DNA of 64,000 bases from Candidatus Lariskella endosymbiont of Epinotia ramella (lineage in GTDB: Bacteria > Pseudomonadota > Alphaproteobacteria > Rickettsiales > Midichloriaceae), in contig NZ_OZ026472.1 of the NCBI RefSeq assembly GCF_964019805.1, forward strand, positions 434,001-498,000, in the 5' to 3' direction. The notes below the pieces were generated by a model. It did not search any database. It was not told where the DNA came from and saw only the letters and a program-made list of their open reading frames with translations. A program made the position numbers and the translations under genes. Below are positions 38,971 to 48,719 of the stretch, piece by piece (position 1 is the stretch's first letter; each line of letters starts with the position of its first letter).

Positions 38971-40125
38971 CTAAAGTAATTCAGCAAGATTCTTCGCAGC
39001 ACTCTCACAAAAAAATCTACGATTTATTTTACTAGACGTTTTCAATTCACTCCTATTACTTAAAAATCTAAGAATTATATCACATAGCTTTGCACTACTA
39101 AACTCATCTTGAGGAATCAAGATGGCCCCCAAATTATCACGAATAAATATCGCATTATGGAATTGATGATTATCAGCTGCACTTGGAAATGGCACAAGTA
39201 TCGATTGCTTTTGAAACAAAATTAACTCAAATACTGTTGCTGCTCCAGCTCTTGAAATTATCAAGTCATGTGTCGCAATTTTCCTCCCAATATCTTTAAA
39301 GAAAGTGCTTAACTCAACTCTTGCGCTTGTTTTGCTATAAAATTCATTAACATTTTCCATATCCTCTTGCCTAACCTGCTGAGTCACTGCAATCTGTTTT
39401 TGCTTATCAAGCGGTAGCAAACTAATAGCACTTGGAAAAATATCAGAAAATACCTTTGCTCCCTGACTTCCACCTATTACTAAAATAGAAAGAATGGAGT
39501 GATCAGCATCACTTTCTGTTTTTCCTAATATGGCACTGTTTTCAACTTCATCACCCGCAACAAGAGTTGGAGTTGACTCTGCCTTATATTGTGTACTTCT
39601 TGCTATGTCAAGCAGCTCAGGCCGCATCGGCAAACCAGTTACAACAACTTTATTTAATACAGTACTTGGCAATCCAACAGTATCTGGAAAGGAGACAGCT
39701 AAACTCCTGCAAAAGTATGAAATTATCTTATTAGACTTTCCAAGGACAGAATTTTGTTCATGTACTACAACTGGAATCCTCATTAAAAAAGCAGCAAAAG
39801 CAGGAGCAAGAGACGCATATCCACCAAAACATACAACGCACCTAGGCTTTATGGCAACAAACAAATGGACCAATCTCAAGCAATTCACAAATAAAAGTAA
39901 AATCTTTATGTATGAAGACAATAAAGTTGCCGAACTTACACTAAAGATCTTAAAAACTTTCGATACATCCACAATATCTTTTATAAAATTAAATCCTCGA
40001 TCATCTATTGTAAATACTACATTAAACTTCTTTTCTATATGGCGCGAAAGAGCTTCAGCAGGATATACGTGACCACCAGTTCCACCTGTTGCGATTACTA
40101 CCGTATTTCTTTTATCAGCTTTCAT
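38971..40125 (-). CDS. murG: UDP-N-acetylglucosamine-lipid II transferase MurG
   Basis: Adds GlcNAc to lipid I on the cytoplasmic face of the inner membrane, the last cytoplasmic step of peptidoglycan precursor synthesis. Shows VVIATGGTGGHVYPA at the N-terminus, VVCFGGYASLAPAFAA, VVHEQNSVLGKSNK, VIGGSQGAKVFSD and the C-terminal SRAGAATVFE. The open frame extends to 40158, but the ATG at 40125 overlaps the hpf stop in an ATGA (40122-40125), which gives a 384-aa protein and implies translational coupling. An insert of about 20 residues after RPELLDIARSTQ looks lineage-specific. Confidence 0.95.
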   Translation of the reverse strand: MKADKRNTVVIATGGTGGHVYPAEALSRHIEKKFNVVFTIDDRGFNFIKDIVDVSKVFKIFSVSSATLLSSYIKILLLFVNCLRLVHLFVAIKPRCVVCFGGYASLAPAFAAFLMRIPVVVHEQNSVLGKSNKIISYFCRSLAVSFPDTVGLPSTVLNKVVVTGLPMRPELLDIARSTQYKAESTPTLVAGDEVENSAILGKTESDADHSILSILVIGGSQGAKVFSDIFPSAISLLPLDKQKQIAVTQQVRQEDMENVNEFYSKTSARVELSTFFKDIGRKIATHDLIISRAGAATVFELILFQKQSILVPFPSAADNHQFHNAIFIRDNLGAILIPQDEFSSAKLCDIILRFLSNRSELKTSSKINRRFFCESAAKNLAELL

Positions 40126-40712
40126 TTTACCATATAAGGAATTTGTGTTTCTATCCAAGCTATTTTGCCGTCTTTTCTACGGTATACAACACTTATCATT
40201 CCACTTTCTAAGTTAATGAATAACAACGTAGTTAAATCCATTAAATCCATATGCATAACAGCATCACTCACAGTCATTCTGAGTAATGGAGATTGTCTCT
40301 CTGCTACAACGATTGGACATTCATCCAAAACTTCATGATCACTTGCTGCAAGCACATATTTAGTTGCCATTAGTTCATCAAGCACTTCAGGATCTCTAAC
40401 ACTGCGCACTTTATGCTTATCCTTGAAACGCTCTTTGTATTTTTGCAATTGCCTCTCTGCTTTCTGTATAGCGCCATCTACACTATTATACGGATCTGCA
40501 TCTTCGTTATTACTTTTTATTACAACGCCACGCCCAGTACCATCGTTCACTATAACGTTCGAGTGAAACATACTGTTATTTTTAGAAATTGTAACATGAG
40601 CACTAATTGCGTTCTCAAAGTATCTCTTAACTCTGGACTTCAGGTTTTCTTCTACATGAACACGCAAGGAATCACCTATACTAATATGTTTTCCGGTTAT
40701 TATGACTTCCAT
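40122..40712 (-). CDS. hpf: Ribosome hibernation-promoting factor, long form
   Basis: Long HPF dimerises 70S ribosomes into inactive 100S particles in slow-growing cells. The N-terminal S30AE domain starts MEVIITGKHISIGDSLRVHV; the C-terminal dimerisation domain reads SPLLRMTVSDAVMHMDLMDL and VYRRKDGKIAWIE. The frame is open from 40727, but the family start is the ATG at 40712 (196 aa). It overlaps murG by 4 bp, an unusual pairing likely produced by genome rearrangement. Confidence 0.93.
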   Translation of the reverse strand: MEVIITGKHISIGDSLRVHVEENLKSRVKRYFENAISAHVTISKNNSMFHSNVIVNDGTGRGVVIKSNNEDADPYNSVDGAIQKAERQLQKYKERFKDKHKVRSVRDPEVLDELMATKYVLAASDHEVLDECPIVVAERQSPLLRMTVSDAVMHMDLMDLTTLLFINLESGMISVVYRRKDGKIAWIETQIPYMVK

Positions 40713-40727
40713 CTGTATTTTCTCCAA

Positions 40728-41170
40728 ACATTAAAAATCTTTGATCACAAGTAGTATATATTTGTCATACTTTTCAAAATTAGCGTCTTTAAAATGCTCC
40801 TTATGTATTTTGTATACAACACAAATTACTGATTAATAACTAAAAGTGTATGGCAGATTTTTCGATAGCACAAAGAGATGCATATATACAAGTTTTGTCA
40901 CTTTAGTAATGACTTACAACATATCTGCCATACAAAGATCGTTGAATTTATACATTTTGAAAATTTTAGGAAGGTCACTCCTGACTCAATTTTCGCACAC
41001 ATCTAGAGGAGTTGCCAATTATTTTATAATTAACAACTCGCGTTTCTTAGCTCTTTTTAAAATCTAAGTTTAAATATAAATCAGATATATACTCTCTAAA
41101 TCAAAATGCATTGATAAAAAATAACACTTTTTAGCATTTTTAGTAAAGCAAGCTTTATTCAAACCTTATC
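40728..41170. other. Intergenic repeat region hpf to stomatin gene
   Basis: 443 bp with no gene. It contains repeat H in inverted orientation (about 40850-41000) joined to hairpin C copy 2 (41006-41042). A block GTCATACTTTTCAAAATTAG (about 40767-40786) recurs near 62420 and 21630. Confidence 0.6.
41006..41042. repeat. Short hairpin repeat C, copy 2
   Basis: GAGGAGTTGCCAATTATTTT followed by ATAATTAACAACTCGCG, with repeat H on its left side in inverted orientation. Confidence 0.75.
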
Positions 41171-41249
41171 TTAAGACTTCATTCCTTTGAAGATGCCAAG
41201 AGCTTGCGCAACCATAGCACTTGCATCTCCTGTATTAGAAGGAATGATA

Positions 41250-42576
41250 GGGTTTATCCCATTGATTGTGTAAATTTTTTAGAGCCATTAAAATCTCCCA
41301 TCAAATTTGATTATAAAATGAGCCATAGCTTCATTCCAGTTAGAGATAGGCATGGTCCATTTTTTGGTAATATAATCAATCGTTAGGTATAAAACCTTGA
41401 ATACCGAATCATCATTTGGGAAAACACGCTTATTTCTTGTAACTTTTCTCAACTGACTATTCAGCGATTCTATAGCATTTGTAGTGTAAATTATCTTACG
41501 GATACTCTCTGGATATTGCAGAAATATTACAAGATTCTCCCAATTATTATACCAGGATTTTGCTATATGTGGATATCGTTTACTCCATTTCTTATCAAAA
41601 GATTCTAGGGCAAGATGCGCTTCATCTTCAGTAGCAGAGCTATAAATAAGCTTTAAATCTGATGCCAATAATTTTCTGTCTTTATATGATACATACTTCA
41701 GGCTATTTCTAATTTGATGTACTATACAAAGCTGATGCTCAGTTTTGGGATAACTTGCGCATATAGCTTCAGACATACCAGTCAGGTTATCACTACAGGC
41801 AATTAATATATCTTTTAATCCTCGATTCTTCAATTCAGTAAAATTACTAAGCCAGAATTTAGATCCTTCATTCTCACTTATCCATAATCCTAAAATATCT
41901 TTCCGGCCCTGTAAATCTATACCCAGCGCAACATATACTGATTTATTAATTATCTGTTTATCTTGCCTTACCTTAACTATTAAACAATCAAAATATACTA
42001 TAGGATATAATGGTTCAAGAGGTCTACTCTGCCAAATTCTAACCTCATCAATTACATCATCTGTAACCCTACTAATTAAACTCTCACTAACTTCTGCTCC
42101 ATATAATTCTTGTAATTGGATCTTGATATCAGACAAACTCATCCCCTTGGCATACAGAGATATTATCTTTTGATCTAAACCATCTATTCTTGTTTGATTC
42201 TTGGAGACAATTACAGGTGCAAATTTACCTTCTCTATCTCGCGGAATATTTAACTCGATACTGCCATTCTCAGTAATCAAATTCTTATTATAATGACCAT
42301 TCCTGCAATTCTCAGTTTCAGACCTATCATATTTGTTATAACCTAAGTGTTCAGACATTTCTGCCTGCAAGGCTCTCTCCAAAATACTCTTCGTTAATTC
42401 CTTAATCAATCCATCCTGCTTCAGTACTGTCTTTAAATCCGCTCCTCCTTCTATCAGTAAATCTATCGCTTCATTTATTTTCTTATTCTTTTCTGTCTTC
42501 ATTCTAATTACCTATATTCTTTATTAATTCCAAATATAGGCTCTACTATAATTTACACAATCTTTGATAAAGACTC
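41250..42576 (-). mobile_element. IS256-family insertion sequence (1327 bp)
   Basis: Bounded by the 8-bp target duplication GAATGATA. The imperfect terminal repeats begin GGGTTTATCCCATTGATTG at 41250 and, read inward from 42576, GAGTCTTTATCAAAGATTG, both continuing with TGTAAATT. One intact transposase gene lies inside. The size and 8-bp duplication fit IS256. Confidence 0.93.
41288..42502 (-). CDS. IS256-family DDE transposase
   Basis: A complete 404-aa transposase. Catalytic residues lie in VYFDCLIVKVR (Asp), IACSDNLTGMSEAI (Asp) and YTTNAIESLNSQLRK (Glu), with the characteristic EHQLCIVHQIRNSLKYV between the last two. No frameshift is seen, so the element may be active. Confidence 0.96.
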   Translation of the reverse strand: MKTEKNKKINEAIDLLIEGGADLKTVLKQDGLIKELTKSILERALQAEMSEHLGYNKYDRSETENCRNGHYNKNLITENGSIELNIPRDREGKFAPVIVSKNQTRIDGLDQKIISLYAKGMSLSDIKIQLQELYGAEVSESLISRVTDDVIDEVRIWQSRPLEPLYPIVYFDCLIVKVRQDKQIINKSVYVALGIDLQGRKDILGLWISENEGSKFWLSNFTELKNRGLKDILIACSDNLTGMSEAICASYPKTEHQLCIVHQIRNSLKYVSYKDRKLLASDLKLIYSSATEDEAHLALESFDKKWSKRYPHIAKSWYNNWENLVIFLQYPESIRKIIYTTNAIESLNSQLRKVTRNKRVFPNDDSVFKVLYLTIDYITKKWTMPISNWNEAMAHFIIKFDGRF

Positions 42577-43466
42577 GAATGATAAGAGTATTATTCTCCT
42601 TAGCAAGAAGTTTAAATGCCTCTATGTATTGTTCTGCAACTCTAAGGGCTGCGGCATCATATCCACCATTATTCTGGATAGCAGCAGCAACCCTTACTAT
42701 GCTTGCTGCAGTCGCATTTGCAATCATCTCTATTGCTTCAGCTTCACCCTTTGCTCTGTTCACTTGCTCTGTCATAATAGCTTCAGAACTTAGTACAACT
42801 TCACACTTTCTAGCCTCTGCAGAGTTAATAGTTGCTTGCTTCTGTCCCTCAGACTCAAGTATAACAGCACGCTTCTGCCTCTCTGCTGCAACCTGCGTCT
42901 CCATTGCCTTCACAACACCAACTGGTGGCTTAATATCTCGTATTTCATAGCGCATACATTGTATGCCCCAGGTAGTGGCAGCTTCATTTATCGCATTTAC
43001 AATTTGCACATTCAACAATTCGCGCTCTTCGAATGTATTATCCATAGAAATTTTTCCTATAGCAGAACGCATTGATGTTTGTGCAAGCTGTGTAACAGCA
43101 TAATAAGGATTCTCAACGCCGTATGATGCATCAACAGGATTTACTATACGAACATAAAGAACTCCATCAAGCAATAAAGTTACATTATCCTTTGTAATAG
43201 CAGCTTGTTCAAGAACATCTATCGGTCTTTCTTTTAGAGTATGCTTGTATGCGACCCTATCGATGAATGGAATAATAAAATTCAGACCAGCAACCATGGA
43301 TTGGTGATATTTACCAAATCTCTCAACTATCCAAGCTTCTTGCTGCGGAACAATTTTGATAGCAGAAAACGCTAAAATAAAAATAATAACAGCCAAAGAA
43401 AATAAAAGCTCCATGTATCACTCCTTTACCTAAAACTAAAGTAAATTACTAATAAAACCCGATTTT

Positions 43467-43542
<76 letters not shown>

Positions 43543-44007
43543 GTTTTGGTATGCAGTATTGTTAACAGTGCTATAAAAAATAGCAACTTTTTTCACTTGC
43601 CGAAAGTATATTCATCACTATCTTTTTAAGCTTGTATATAATTAACATAGAGCATAGCTAGTCTGCCCGAAGTTAAATAAAAATCAGTATTTAGTTTATT
43701 CTAGAAATAGTGAAATTTCTTTTATATTTTCGCTCGATAGCAATATATAATAACTTGAAAAACTAACCATATTCATTTCAAATGAAATACGCAAGCGATT
43801 TGCTACTCTCAAAACTTTTTTCAATAAAGGTGAATTCATATCGAAATACTTTAACTCGTGTTACATAGTAGCTGCGATTTTAAAACAGTTATGTAACGAT
43901 TCAAACTCAATATTTCGCCAAAGCCGTTTTTTGCCTTGAAATCGTCTCAGTGGTATACTATCTAATACTGAGAATTTGTCAAAATACTTTTTTAAAACGT
44001 ATTAATC
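43543..44007. other. Intergenic region tRNA-Thr to grpE
   Basis: A 465-bp AT-rich gap with no ORF, no repeat copy and no CIRCE-like inverted repeat. The grpE promoter must lie here, but I cannot assign it. Confidence 0.5.
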
Positions 44008-44619
44008 ATGCAAACAGATAAGCTTCAGGAAAATAAAATGCAGCAAGAAAACCATTCTGAAAAAGAGCATAATGCTACATTACAACAAAATGCGAATCAG
44101 GACGTAACTACTGAAGATTCAAAACTAGTTGTGGAAGAAAAAGAAAATGAGCAGAAAAATCAAGTAGCAGAACTGCAGAGTCTTGTGAAAGAGTTGAACA
44201 ATAAGCTACTCTTAGAGATTGCAGAGAATGATAATCTCAGAAAACGCTTCGCGCGTGAGCTCGAGGATGCAAAAAAGTATGCCATTGCAAACTTTGCAAA
44301 AGAACTAGTTGAGGTTCTAGAAAACTTGTATAGAGTAACAGAAAACATCTCAGATAACGCTGAAATTACGCCGGAAATGCAAAGCATGAGTGATGGTGTT
44401 TTAATGACGCAGAAAATATTGCTCAGTGCATTCGAAAAACATGGTATTCAAAGAATTTACCCAGAGATAGAAAGCGAGTTTGATCACAGGTATCATGAAG
44501 CACTGAGCCAGCAAGAAGACGCAACAAAGAAGAAAAATACAATAGCTCAGGTTGTACAAGCAGGATATATTATAGACTCGCGTTTGTTACGCCCAGCACT
44601 AGTTATAGTTGTTGGATAA
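44008..44619 (+). CDS. grpE: Nucleotide exchange factor GrpE
   Basis: Releases ADP from DnaK in the Hsp70 cycle. The 203-aa protein has a charged N-terminal tail, a long coiled-coil helix (about 50-100, with LLEIAENDNLRKRFARELED and YAIANFAKELVEVLENLYR), and the beta-wing domain beginning FEKHGIQRIYP with the C-terminal GYIIDSRLLRPALVIV. The start at 44008 gives a normal length; a second ATG at 44038 is possible. dnaK and dnaJ are not adjacent. Confidence 0.95.
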   Translation: MQTDKLQENKMQQENHSEKEHNATLQQNANQDVTTEDSKLVVEEKENEQKNQVAELQSLVKELNNKLLLEIAENDNLRKRFARELEDAKKYAIANFAKELVEVLENLYRVTENISDNAEITPEMQSMSDGVLMTQKILLSAFEKHGIQRIYPEIESEFDHRYHEALSQQEDATKKKNTIAQVVQAGYIIDSRLLRPALVIVVG

Positions 44620-45127
44620 AGCAAGACATCAGCGAACTGAAATCTAAAAATAAATATTTCAAAAATTGACATAGTCAAAATGCTCTTTATGCAATGCGGG
44701 TTGCTAATTATTTTATAATTAAGCAACTCGCCTAAATTGACTTGATTAACAAGGGCATGCCAAAACGTGAAATATCACTGCACTATTTTTCCACTACCAC
44801 ACAAATCAACTTTCGCATCAGCAAACCTATCTTGCTTTTGATTATAATAGATCTTGAAGATCTTAATACGCCTTCATCAAAAATTAATGATTGATCAAAG
44901 CAGACGATAATATAAAAATAATCTTCACAAAAAAAATAAATTAGTAAAATGTTTAATTTGACTAACATTGCTTTTCAATTATAAAGCATCACTAATTTTA
45001 GCAAAATAACAACAATTTAACAAATTATGATTCACCTTCTAGTTTATATGATGAACTTATAGCTCCAAAAGTATTAAGACTTCCTGCTCTTTCTAAAAAT
45101 ATATCATCTATAAAGCGAGGTGCTATC
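44620..45127. other. Intergenic region grpE to MauE-like gene
   Basis: 508 bp holding hairpin C copy 3 (44696-44732) shortly after grpE, where it could also act in transcript processing. The rest is AT-rich with no supported gene. Confidence 0.55.
44696..44732. repeat. Short hairpin repeat C, copy 3
   Basis: GCGGGTTGCTAATTATTTT followed by ATAATTAAGCAACTCGCC, an almost perfect palindrome 77 bp after the grpE stop codon. Confidence 0.75.
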
Positions 45128-45643
45128 ATGTCATTATATGGAGGAATTATGCAAAAAATAACTGATTACTTATCAAAATACACCTCTCTTTTTATTATTC
45201 TGATATTTTGTTTTGCCCTATCTTGTGTAATGATGATTGCCATGCACAATGCTAATGGTGGTACACTAATGCAATATTTTATGGCATACTTCTTCATATT
45301 TCTTTCACTTTTCAAGTTTCTCGATATAAATGGATTTGTCAAAGCATTTGCGGCATATGATCTTTTGGCGCAAAAGTTTCGATTTTATGGATATTGCTAT
45401 CCATTCGTCGAATTCAGCATTGGAATATCGTATCTATGCGCATTTCTGCCGCTTTTTATGAATATCGTCACTTTTACAGTAATGACAATCAGCGGAATAG
45501 GTGTAGTAAAAAGCTTATTATCAGGTCAAAAAATAAAGTGCGCCTGTTTAGGAAGTGCTCTAAATATTCCACTTGGCGTAATAAGTGCAATTGAAAATTT
45601 TGGCATGGGATTTCTTGCGGCATATAATATCATATTTTTATAA
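45128..45643 (+). CDS. MauE/DoxX-like membrane protein
   Basis: A 171-aa membrane protein with four hydrophobic helices. The motif KIKCACLGSALNIPLG near the C-terminal third and overall layout match the methylamine-utilisation MauE-like/DoxX redox-associated family, whose members are linked to disulfide or quinone redox work in the membrane. The function here is inferred only. Two starts are possible: ATG at 45128 after GAGGTG, or ATG at 45149 after GGAGG, 4 bp away. I keep the longer one. Confidence 0.75.
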   Translation: MSLYGGIMQKITDYLSKYTSLFIILIFCFALSCVMMIAMHNANGGTLMQYFMAYFFIFLSLFKFLDINGFVKAFAAYDLLAQKFRFYGYCYPFVEFSIGISYLCAFLPLFMNIVTFTVMTISGIGVVKSLLSGQKIKCACLGSALNIPLGVISAIENFGMGFLAAYNIIFL

Positions 45644-45934
45644 ATTTTTCATTATGATATGCATAATAAATATATATTTAATCTCTTTAAGCAATCTCAC
45701 ATAATCTATGTAGTAAAACCTTATGCCATTAAAGAATTAGTTTCGCATATACTATAACTTTATTAACAATCTTAAGGCGTATAATCTAGCCAAATTGCCA
45801 TTAAGGGTAAACAAAAGCACAAAATTTATAAGATTTTCACGGCCTAGCCTAAAATTATCTTGATATGTTTTTGCGTCTGAAATACTCTGTCGAGATAATT
45901 ATCATCTTAAAATAATCATAATTGAGGATCATAA

Positions 45935-46213
45935 ATGAATAAAACTGAATTTATTGAAGCTGTTGCTGGTGCTATGAGTGTTTCTAAAACTAAAGCTGCG
46001 GATGCTGTTTCGGCTGTATTATCCACTATACAAAAAGCGCTAGAAAATGGCGATGAGATCAGGATAGTTGGTTTTGGAGCATTTAAAGTAGCAGATGTAA
46101 GAGCTAAGGTTGTACGCAATCCACAAAACGGACAAAAGATCAATGTCCCAGCTTGCAAAAGACCAAAGTTTATTCCTGGAAAAGACTTGAAAGAGGCGGT
46201 AAATCGCAAGTAA
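45935..46213 (+). CDS. hup: HU family DNA-binding protein
   Basis: A small histone-like protein that bends and compacts DNA as a dimer. 92 aa, starting MNKTEFIEAVAGAMSVSKTK, with the signature GFGAFKVADVRAKVVRNPQ and the DNA-binding arm proline in NVPACKRPKFIPGKDLKEAV. Typical length. Shine-Dalgarno GAGG lies 7 bp before the ATG. IHF subunits look similar, but the sequence fits HU better. Confidence 0.93.
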   Translation: MNKTEFIEAVAGAMSVSKTKAADAVSAVLSTIQKALENGDEIRIVGFGAFKVADVRAKVVRNPQNGQKINVPACKRPKFIPGKDLKEAVNRK

Positions 46214-46292
46214 AGGTAGTAATTATGTCACAGTTTTTGCTAAAAATACGTTTTATATACTCGTACAATAATGTAACAACATCGGAATATAT

Positions 46293-47027
46293 ATGCTAAA
46301 GCATTATATAAAATCCGGGCTTTTGAGTGCTCGCGGTGCGTATGGTTATTTTTTTTTGAAGCATGTAGATTTTGCAGAGTTGGTAGAAAAACGCTCCAGA
46401 GCTAAGTATATAAGCGATGTTTTTGAGATTTGCGATGGTGACATAATTGCAATGCCTAAACAAGAACATACAGATAAGGTGCTGGTATTGTCGCGCAAGG
46501 ACGCGGCTATGTTTAGTAGCGATATGCCAGCTGACTCTATAGTAACAGATATTCCAGGGGCTGTGATTGGCGTTAAGACTGCTGATTGTGTACCTATACT
46601 CTTATACGATGAAAAAAATAAAATATCGGGAGCCGCCCATGCGGGTTGGCGCGGTGCATTCAGTGGCATCTTACAAAACACTGTGCTCGCTATGGAATCC
46701 TTAGGTGCAAATGTCAGTAGTATTGCGGCGTGTCTTGGCCCATCAATTAGACAATATAGCTATGAGGTATCATATGACTTACATGACAGATTTATAAAAC
46801 AATCTAAAAGTAACAGCACTTTCTTTAAAAATAACGGAGAAAAGTATCTGTTTGATTTACCTGGATACTGCAGATCAGTATTATCTGAGATGGGTGTTGA
46901 AATAGAAGATCTATGCATAGATACCTATACAAATTCTGATATTTTATACAGCTATAGGAAGATTAATCGCTCTAATACTCAAGCTCGTTCTGGCTTCGGA
47001 CAACTTTCTCTAATTCGCTTTGCTTGA
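46293..47027 (+). CDS. pgeF: Peptidoglycan editing factor PgeF (laccase-domain protein)
   Basis: A Cu/Zn-binding amidase of the YfiH/DUF152 family that removes L-Ser wrongly built into muropeptides. The 244-aa protein shows the metal-ligand motifs QEHTDKV, KTADCVPILLYD and AAHAGWRGAFSGIL and ends in RSNTQARSGFGQLSLIRF. With murG it supports that a peptidoglycan-like wall is made. It follows the HU gene in the same direction by 79 bp. Confidence 0.93.
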   Translation: MLKHYIKSGLLSARGAYGYFFLKHVDFAELVEKRSRAKYISDVFEICDGDIIAMPKQEHTDKVLVLSRKDAAMFSSDMPADSIVTDIPGAVIGVKTADCVPILLYDEKNKISGAAHAGWRGAFSGILQNTVLAMESLGANVSSIAACLGPSIRQYSYEVSYDLHDRFIKQSKSNSTFFKNNGEKYLFDLPGYCRSVLSEMGVEIEDLCIDTYTNSDILYSYRKINRSNTQARSGFGQLSLIRFA

Positions 47028-47177
47028 TATCTGTATTATCTTTTTACAAATTCAGCTGCGCATGAGTGGGTCAAAATTCACTGTATTCAGCATTTTGCTC
47101 TAGCATTTGAGTTGTATTAAATCTTGCATAACTACCTTTCAAACCGCACAATCTTCTTAAAATCCACTAATTTTATA

Positions 47178-47471
47178 ATGTCAAATAAAGATAGCATCAA
47201 ATCTAGGATAGATGATTTAAAATCTAAAACATGCTACCAAGAACGCATGCAAGCAAAACATGGCAGTATTTTTAATGCCAATTATAAAAAAAAATCAACA
47301 AATAAAAGTGGTAGTGGAATAAACATACTTGCTGACATACTTGCTGGGATTGCAATAGGTGTTTTTGTAGGTTATTATGTTGATCTATACTTTGGTACAA
47401 TGCCTGCTTTTTTGTTTATTTTTACAATATTAGGCTTGTTCGCTGGAATTTATAACATAAGTAGATATTAG
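47178..47471 (+). CDS. atpI: ATP synthase F0 assembly protein AtpI
   Basis: A small membrane protein at the head of the F0 operon that helps assemble the c-ring. The C-terminal half contains two helices (INILADILAGIAIGVFVGYY and MPAFLFIFTILGLFAGIYNI) of the AtpI/AtpZ type. The frame is open from 47124, but the ATG at 47178 (MSNKDSIKSRIDDLKSK, 97 aa) is the more likely start. It is 8 bp upstream of atpB. Confidence 0.85.
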   Translation: MSNKDSIKSRIDDLKSKTCYQERMQAKHGSIFNANYKKKSTNKSGSGINILADILAGIAIGVFVGYYVDLYFGTMPAFLFIFTILGLFAGIYNISRY

Positions 47472-47479
47472 AACATCTT

Positions 47480-48202
47480 ATGCATAGCCCTCTAGAGCAA
47501 TTTAATATAAAAGTTTTGCTTCCTATTAAGGTAGCAGGACTTGATGTTTCATTTAGCAACTCTTCACTCATGATGTTGATTGTGCTTCTCATCACTGCTC
47601 TATTTCTCTTTTTGGGAACTCGCTCTAGCAAGGCTGTGCCAAATAGGCTAGAAGCCGCTGTTGAGGTATTGTATGATATGATAGAAAATATGGTAAAAAG
47701 TACAGCCGGTAGTGAGGCTCGTAAATATTTCCCATTCATTTTTTCTCTGTTCATTTTTATATTATTCTGCAATCTATTTAGTATGCTTCCATATGCATTT
47801 ACCGTAACAAGTCATATAGCAGTCACTATGGCATTTGCAGCATTCATCTTTGTCTGCGTCACAGTTATAGGCTTTTGCAAGCATGGAATGCACTACTTCT
47901 CATTGCTAGTTCCGTCTGGCACACCTATCTTAATGGCTCCTATGCTTTTTGTGATAGAATTGATAGCATATCTTGCAAGGCCTGTTAGCCTTTCTATACG
48001 TCTTGCTGCAAATATGATAGCAGGGCATGTTGTGCTTAAAGTTTTAGCATCTATGGCGATTATGGCAGGATTTTTTGGTATTTTTCCACTTATGTTACTG
48101 ACGCTACTTACAGGATTTGAGATATTTGTTGCAGTTTTACAGGCTTATATTTTTTCTATTTTAACATGTGTATATCTAAATGATGCTTTAAATTTACACT
48201 AA
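47480..48202 (+). CDS. atpB: ATP synthase F0 subunit a
   Basis: Forms the proton half-channels against the c-ring. The 240-aa protein has five to six membrane helices. The essential arginine lies in ARPVSLSIRLAANMIAGHV, and GFEIFVAVLQAYIFSILTCV carries the conserved Gln of the last helix. It starts 8 bp after atpI. Confidence 0.97.
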   Translation: MHSPLEQFNIKVLLPIKVAGLDVSFSNSSLMMLIVLLITALFLFLGTRSSKAVPNRLEAAVEVLYDMIENMVKSTAGSEARKYFPFIFSLFIFILFCNLFSMLPYAFTVTSHIAVTMAFAAFIFVCVTVIGFCKHGMHYFSLLVPSGTPILMAPMLFVIELIAYLARPVSLSIRLAANMIAGHVVLKVLASMAIMAGFFGIFPLMLLTLLTGFEIFVAVLQAYIFSILTCVYLNDALNLH

Positions 48203-48471
48203 TTTTATCTATCTCTATGCTATTCTCGTCTCTTGTAATCATTCCAATAACTTCTTTTGTTACTTTATCTTATTGAGACATTTATCTATTTTAAAGTAAC
48301 CTAGTGTGGTTCTAAATTCGCTTTTAAGGAAATGTTGTGACATAATCATTTAAAAATTTATACTGCTTGTATAATTAAGTTATTGATTTAAAACGATACT
48401 TAGGTGATATTTGCTATTGTGATAAATTTTTGCTTTGTTTTATATTTACTAATAATTGAGGAATGTTTTTT

Positions 48472-48696
48472 ATGGAATTGTTGTCACTAAAATATGTTGG
48501 AGTAGGTCTTGCAACTCTCGGAATGCTAGGCGCTGCAATTGGAGTGGGTAATATTTTTGCTGCACTGATAAAAAGCATAGCGCGCAATCCTTCAGCTGAG
48601 TCCCAGCTTAGCAAATATGCATATATAGGCGCTGGCCTTGCAGAAGCTATGGGTATATTTGCGTTCTTGATGACTCTACTTATATATTTTAGTTAA
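48472..48696 (+). CDS. atpE: ATP synthase F0 subunit c
   Basis: Proteolipid of the rotating c-ring. Hairpin of two membrane helices with the loop SIARNPSAE and the proton-carrying glutamate in [14 protein letters not shown]. The frame opens at 48463, but the ATG at 48472 ([14 protein letters not shown], 74 aa) matches the family start. An unusual 269-bp gap separates it from atpB. Confidence 0.95.
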   Translation: MELLSLKYVGVGLATLGMLGAAIGVGNIFAALIKSIARNPSAESQLSKYAYIGAGLAEAMGIFAFLMTLLIYFS

Positions 48697-48719
48697 TAAT
48701 GATTTGATACTGTTTGCCC

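Larger units (their letters stand above)
41171..43414 (-). pseudogene. Stomatin/SPFH (QmcA-like) protein, interrupted by an IS256 element
   Basis: A membrane-anchored SPFH protein of the QmcA/stomatin type, which assembles at the inner membrane and affects proteases such as FtsH. The N-terminal part (42577-43414) shows a membrane helix (LLFSLAVIIFILAFSAIKIV), PQQEAWIVERFGKYH and the coiled region VAAERQKRAVILESEGQKQA. The last codons (PSNTGDASAMVAQALGIFKG, stop at 41171) lie on the far side of an IS at 41250-42576. The 8-bp duplication GAATGATA (41242-41249 and 42577-42584) flanks the IS. Removing it restores NNTLIIPSNTGD in frame, for a 302-aa protein. The interrupted gene would make a 296-aa product whose final residues (about 17) come from IS DNA, so partial function is possible. 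Confidence 0.93.

Noticed and set aside
44696-44732. Hairpin C as a simple rho-independent terminator of grpE
   Set aside because: It is AT-rich in the centre, has no following T-run, and recurs at unrelated sites, so it is better described as a repeat.
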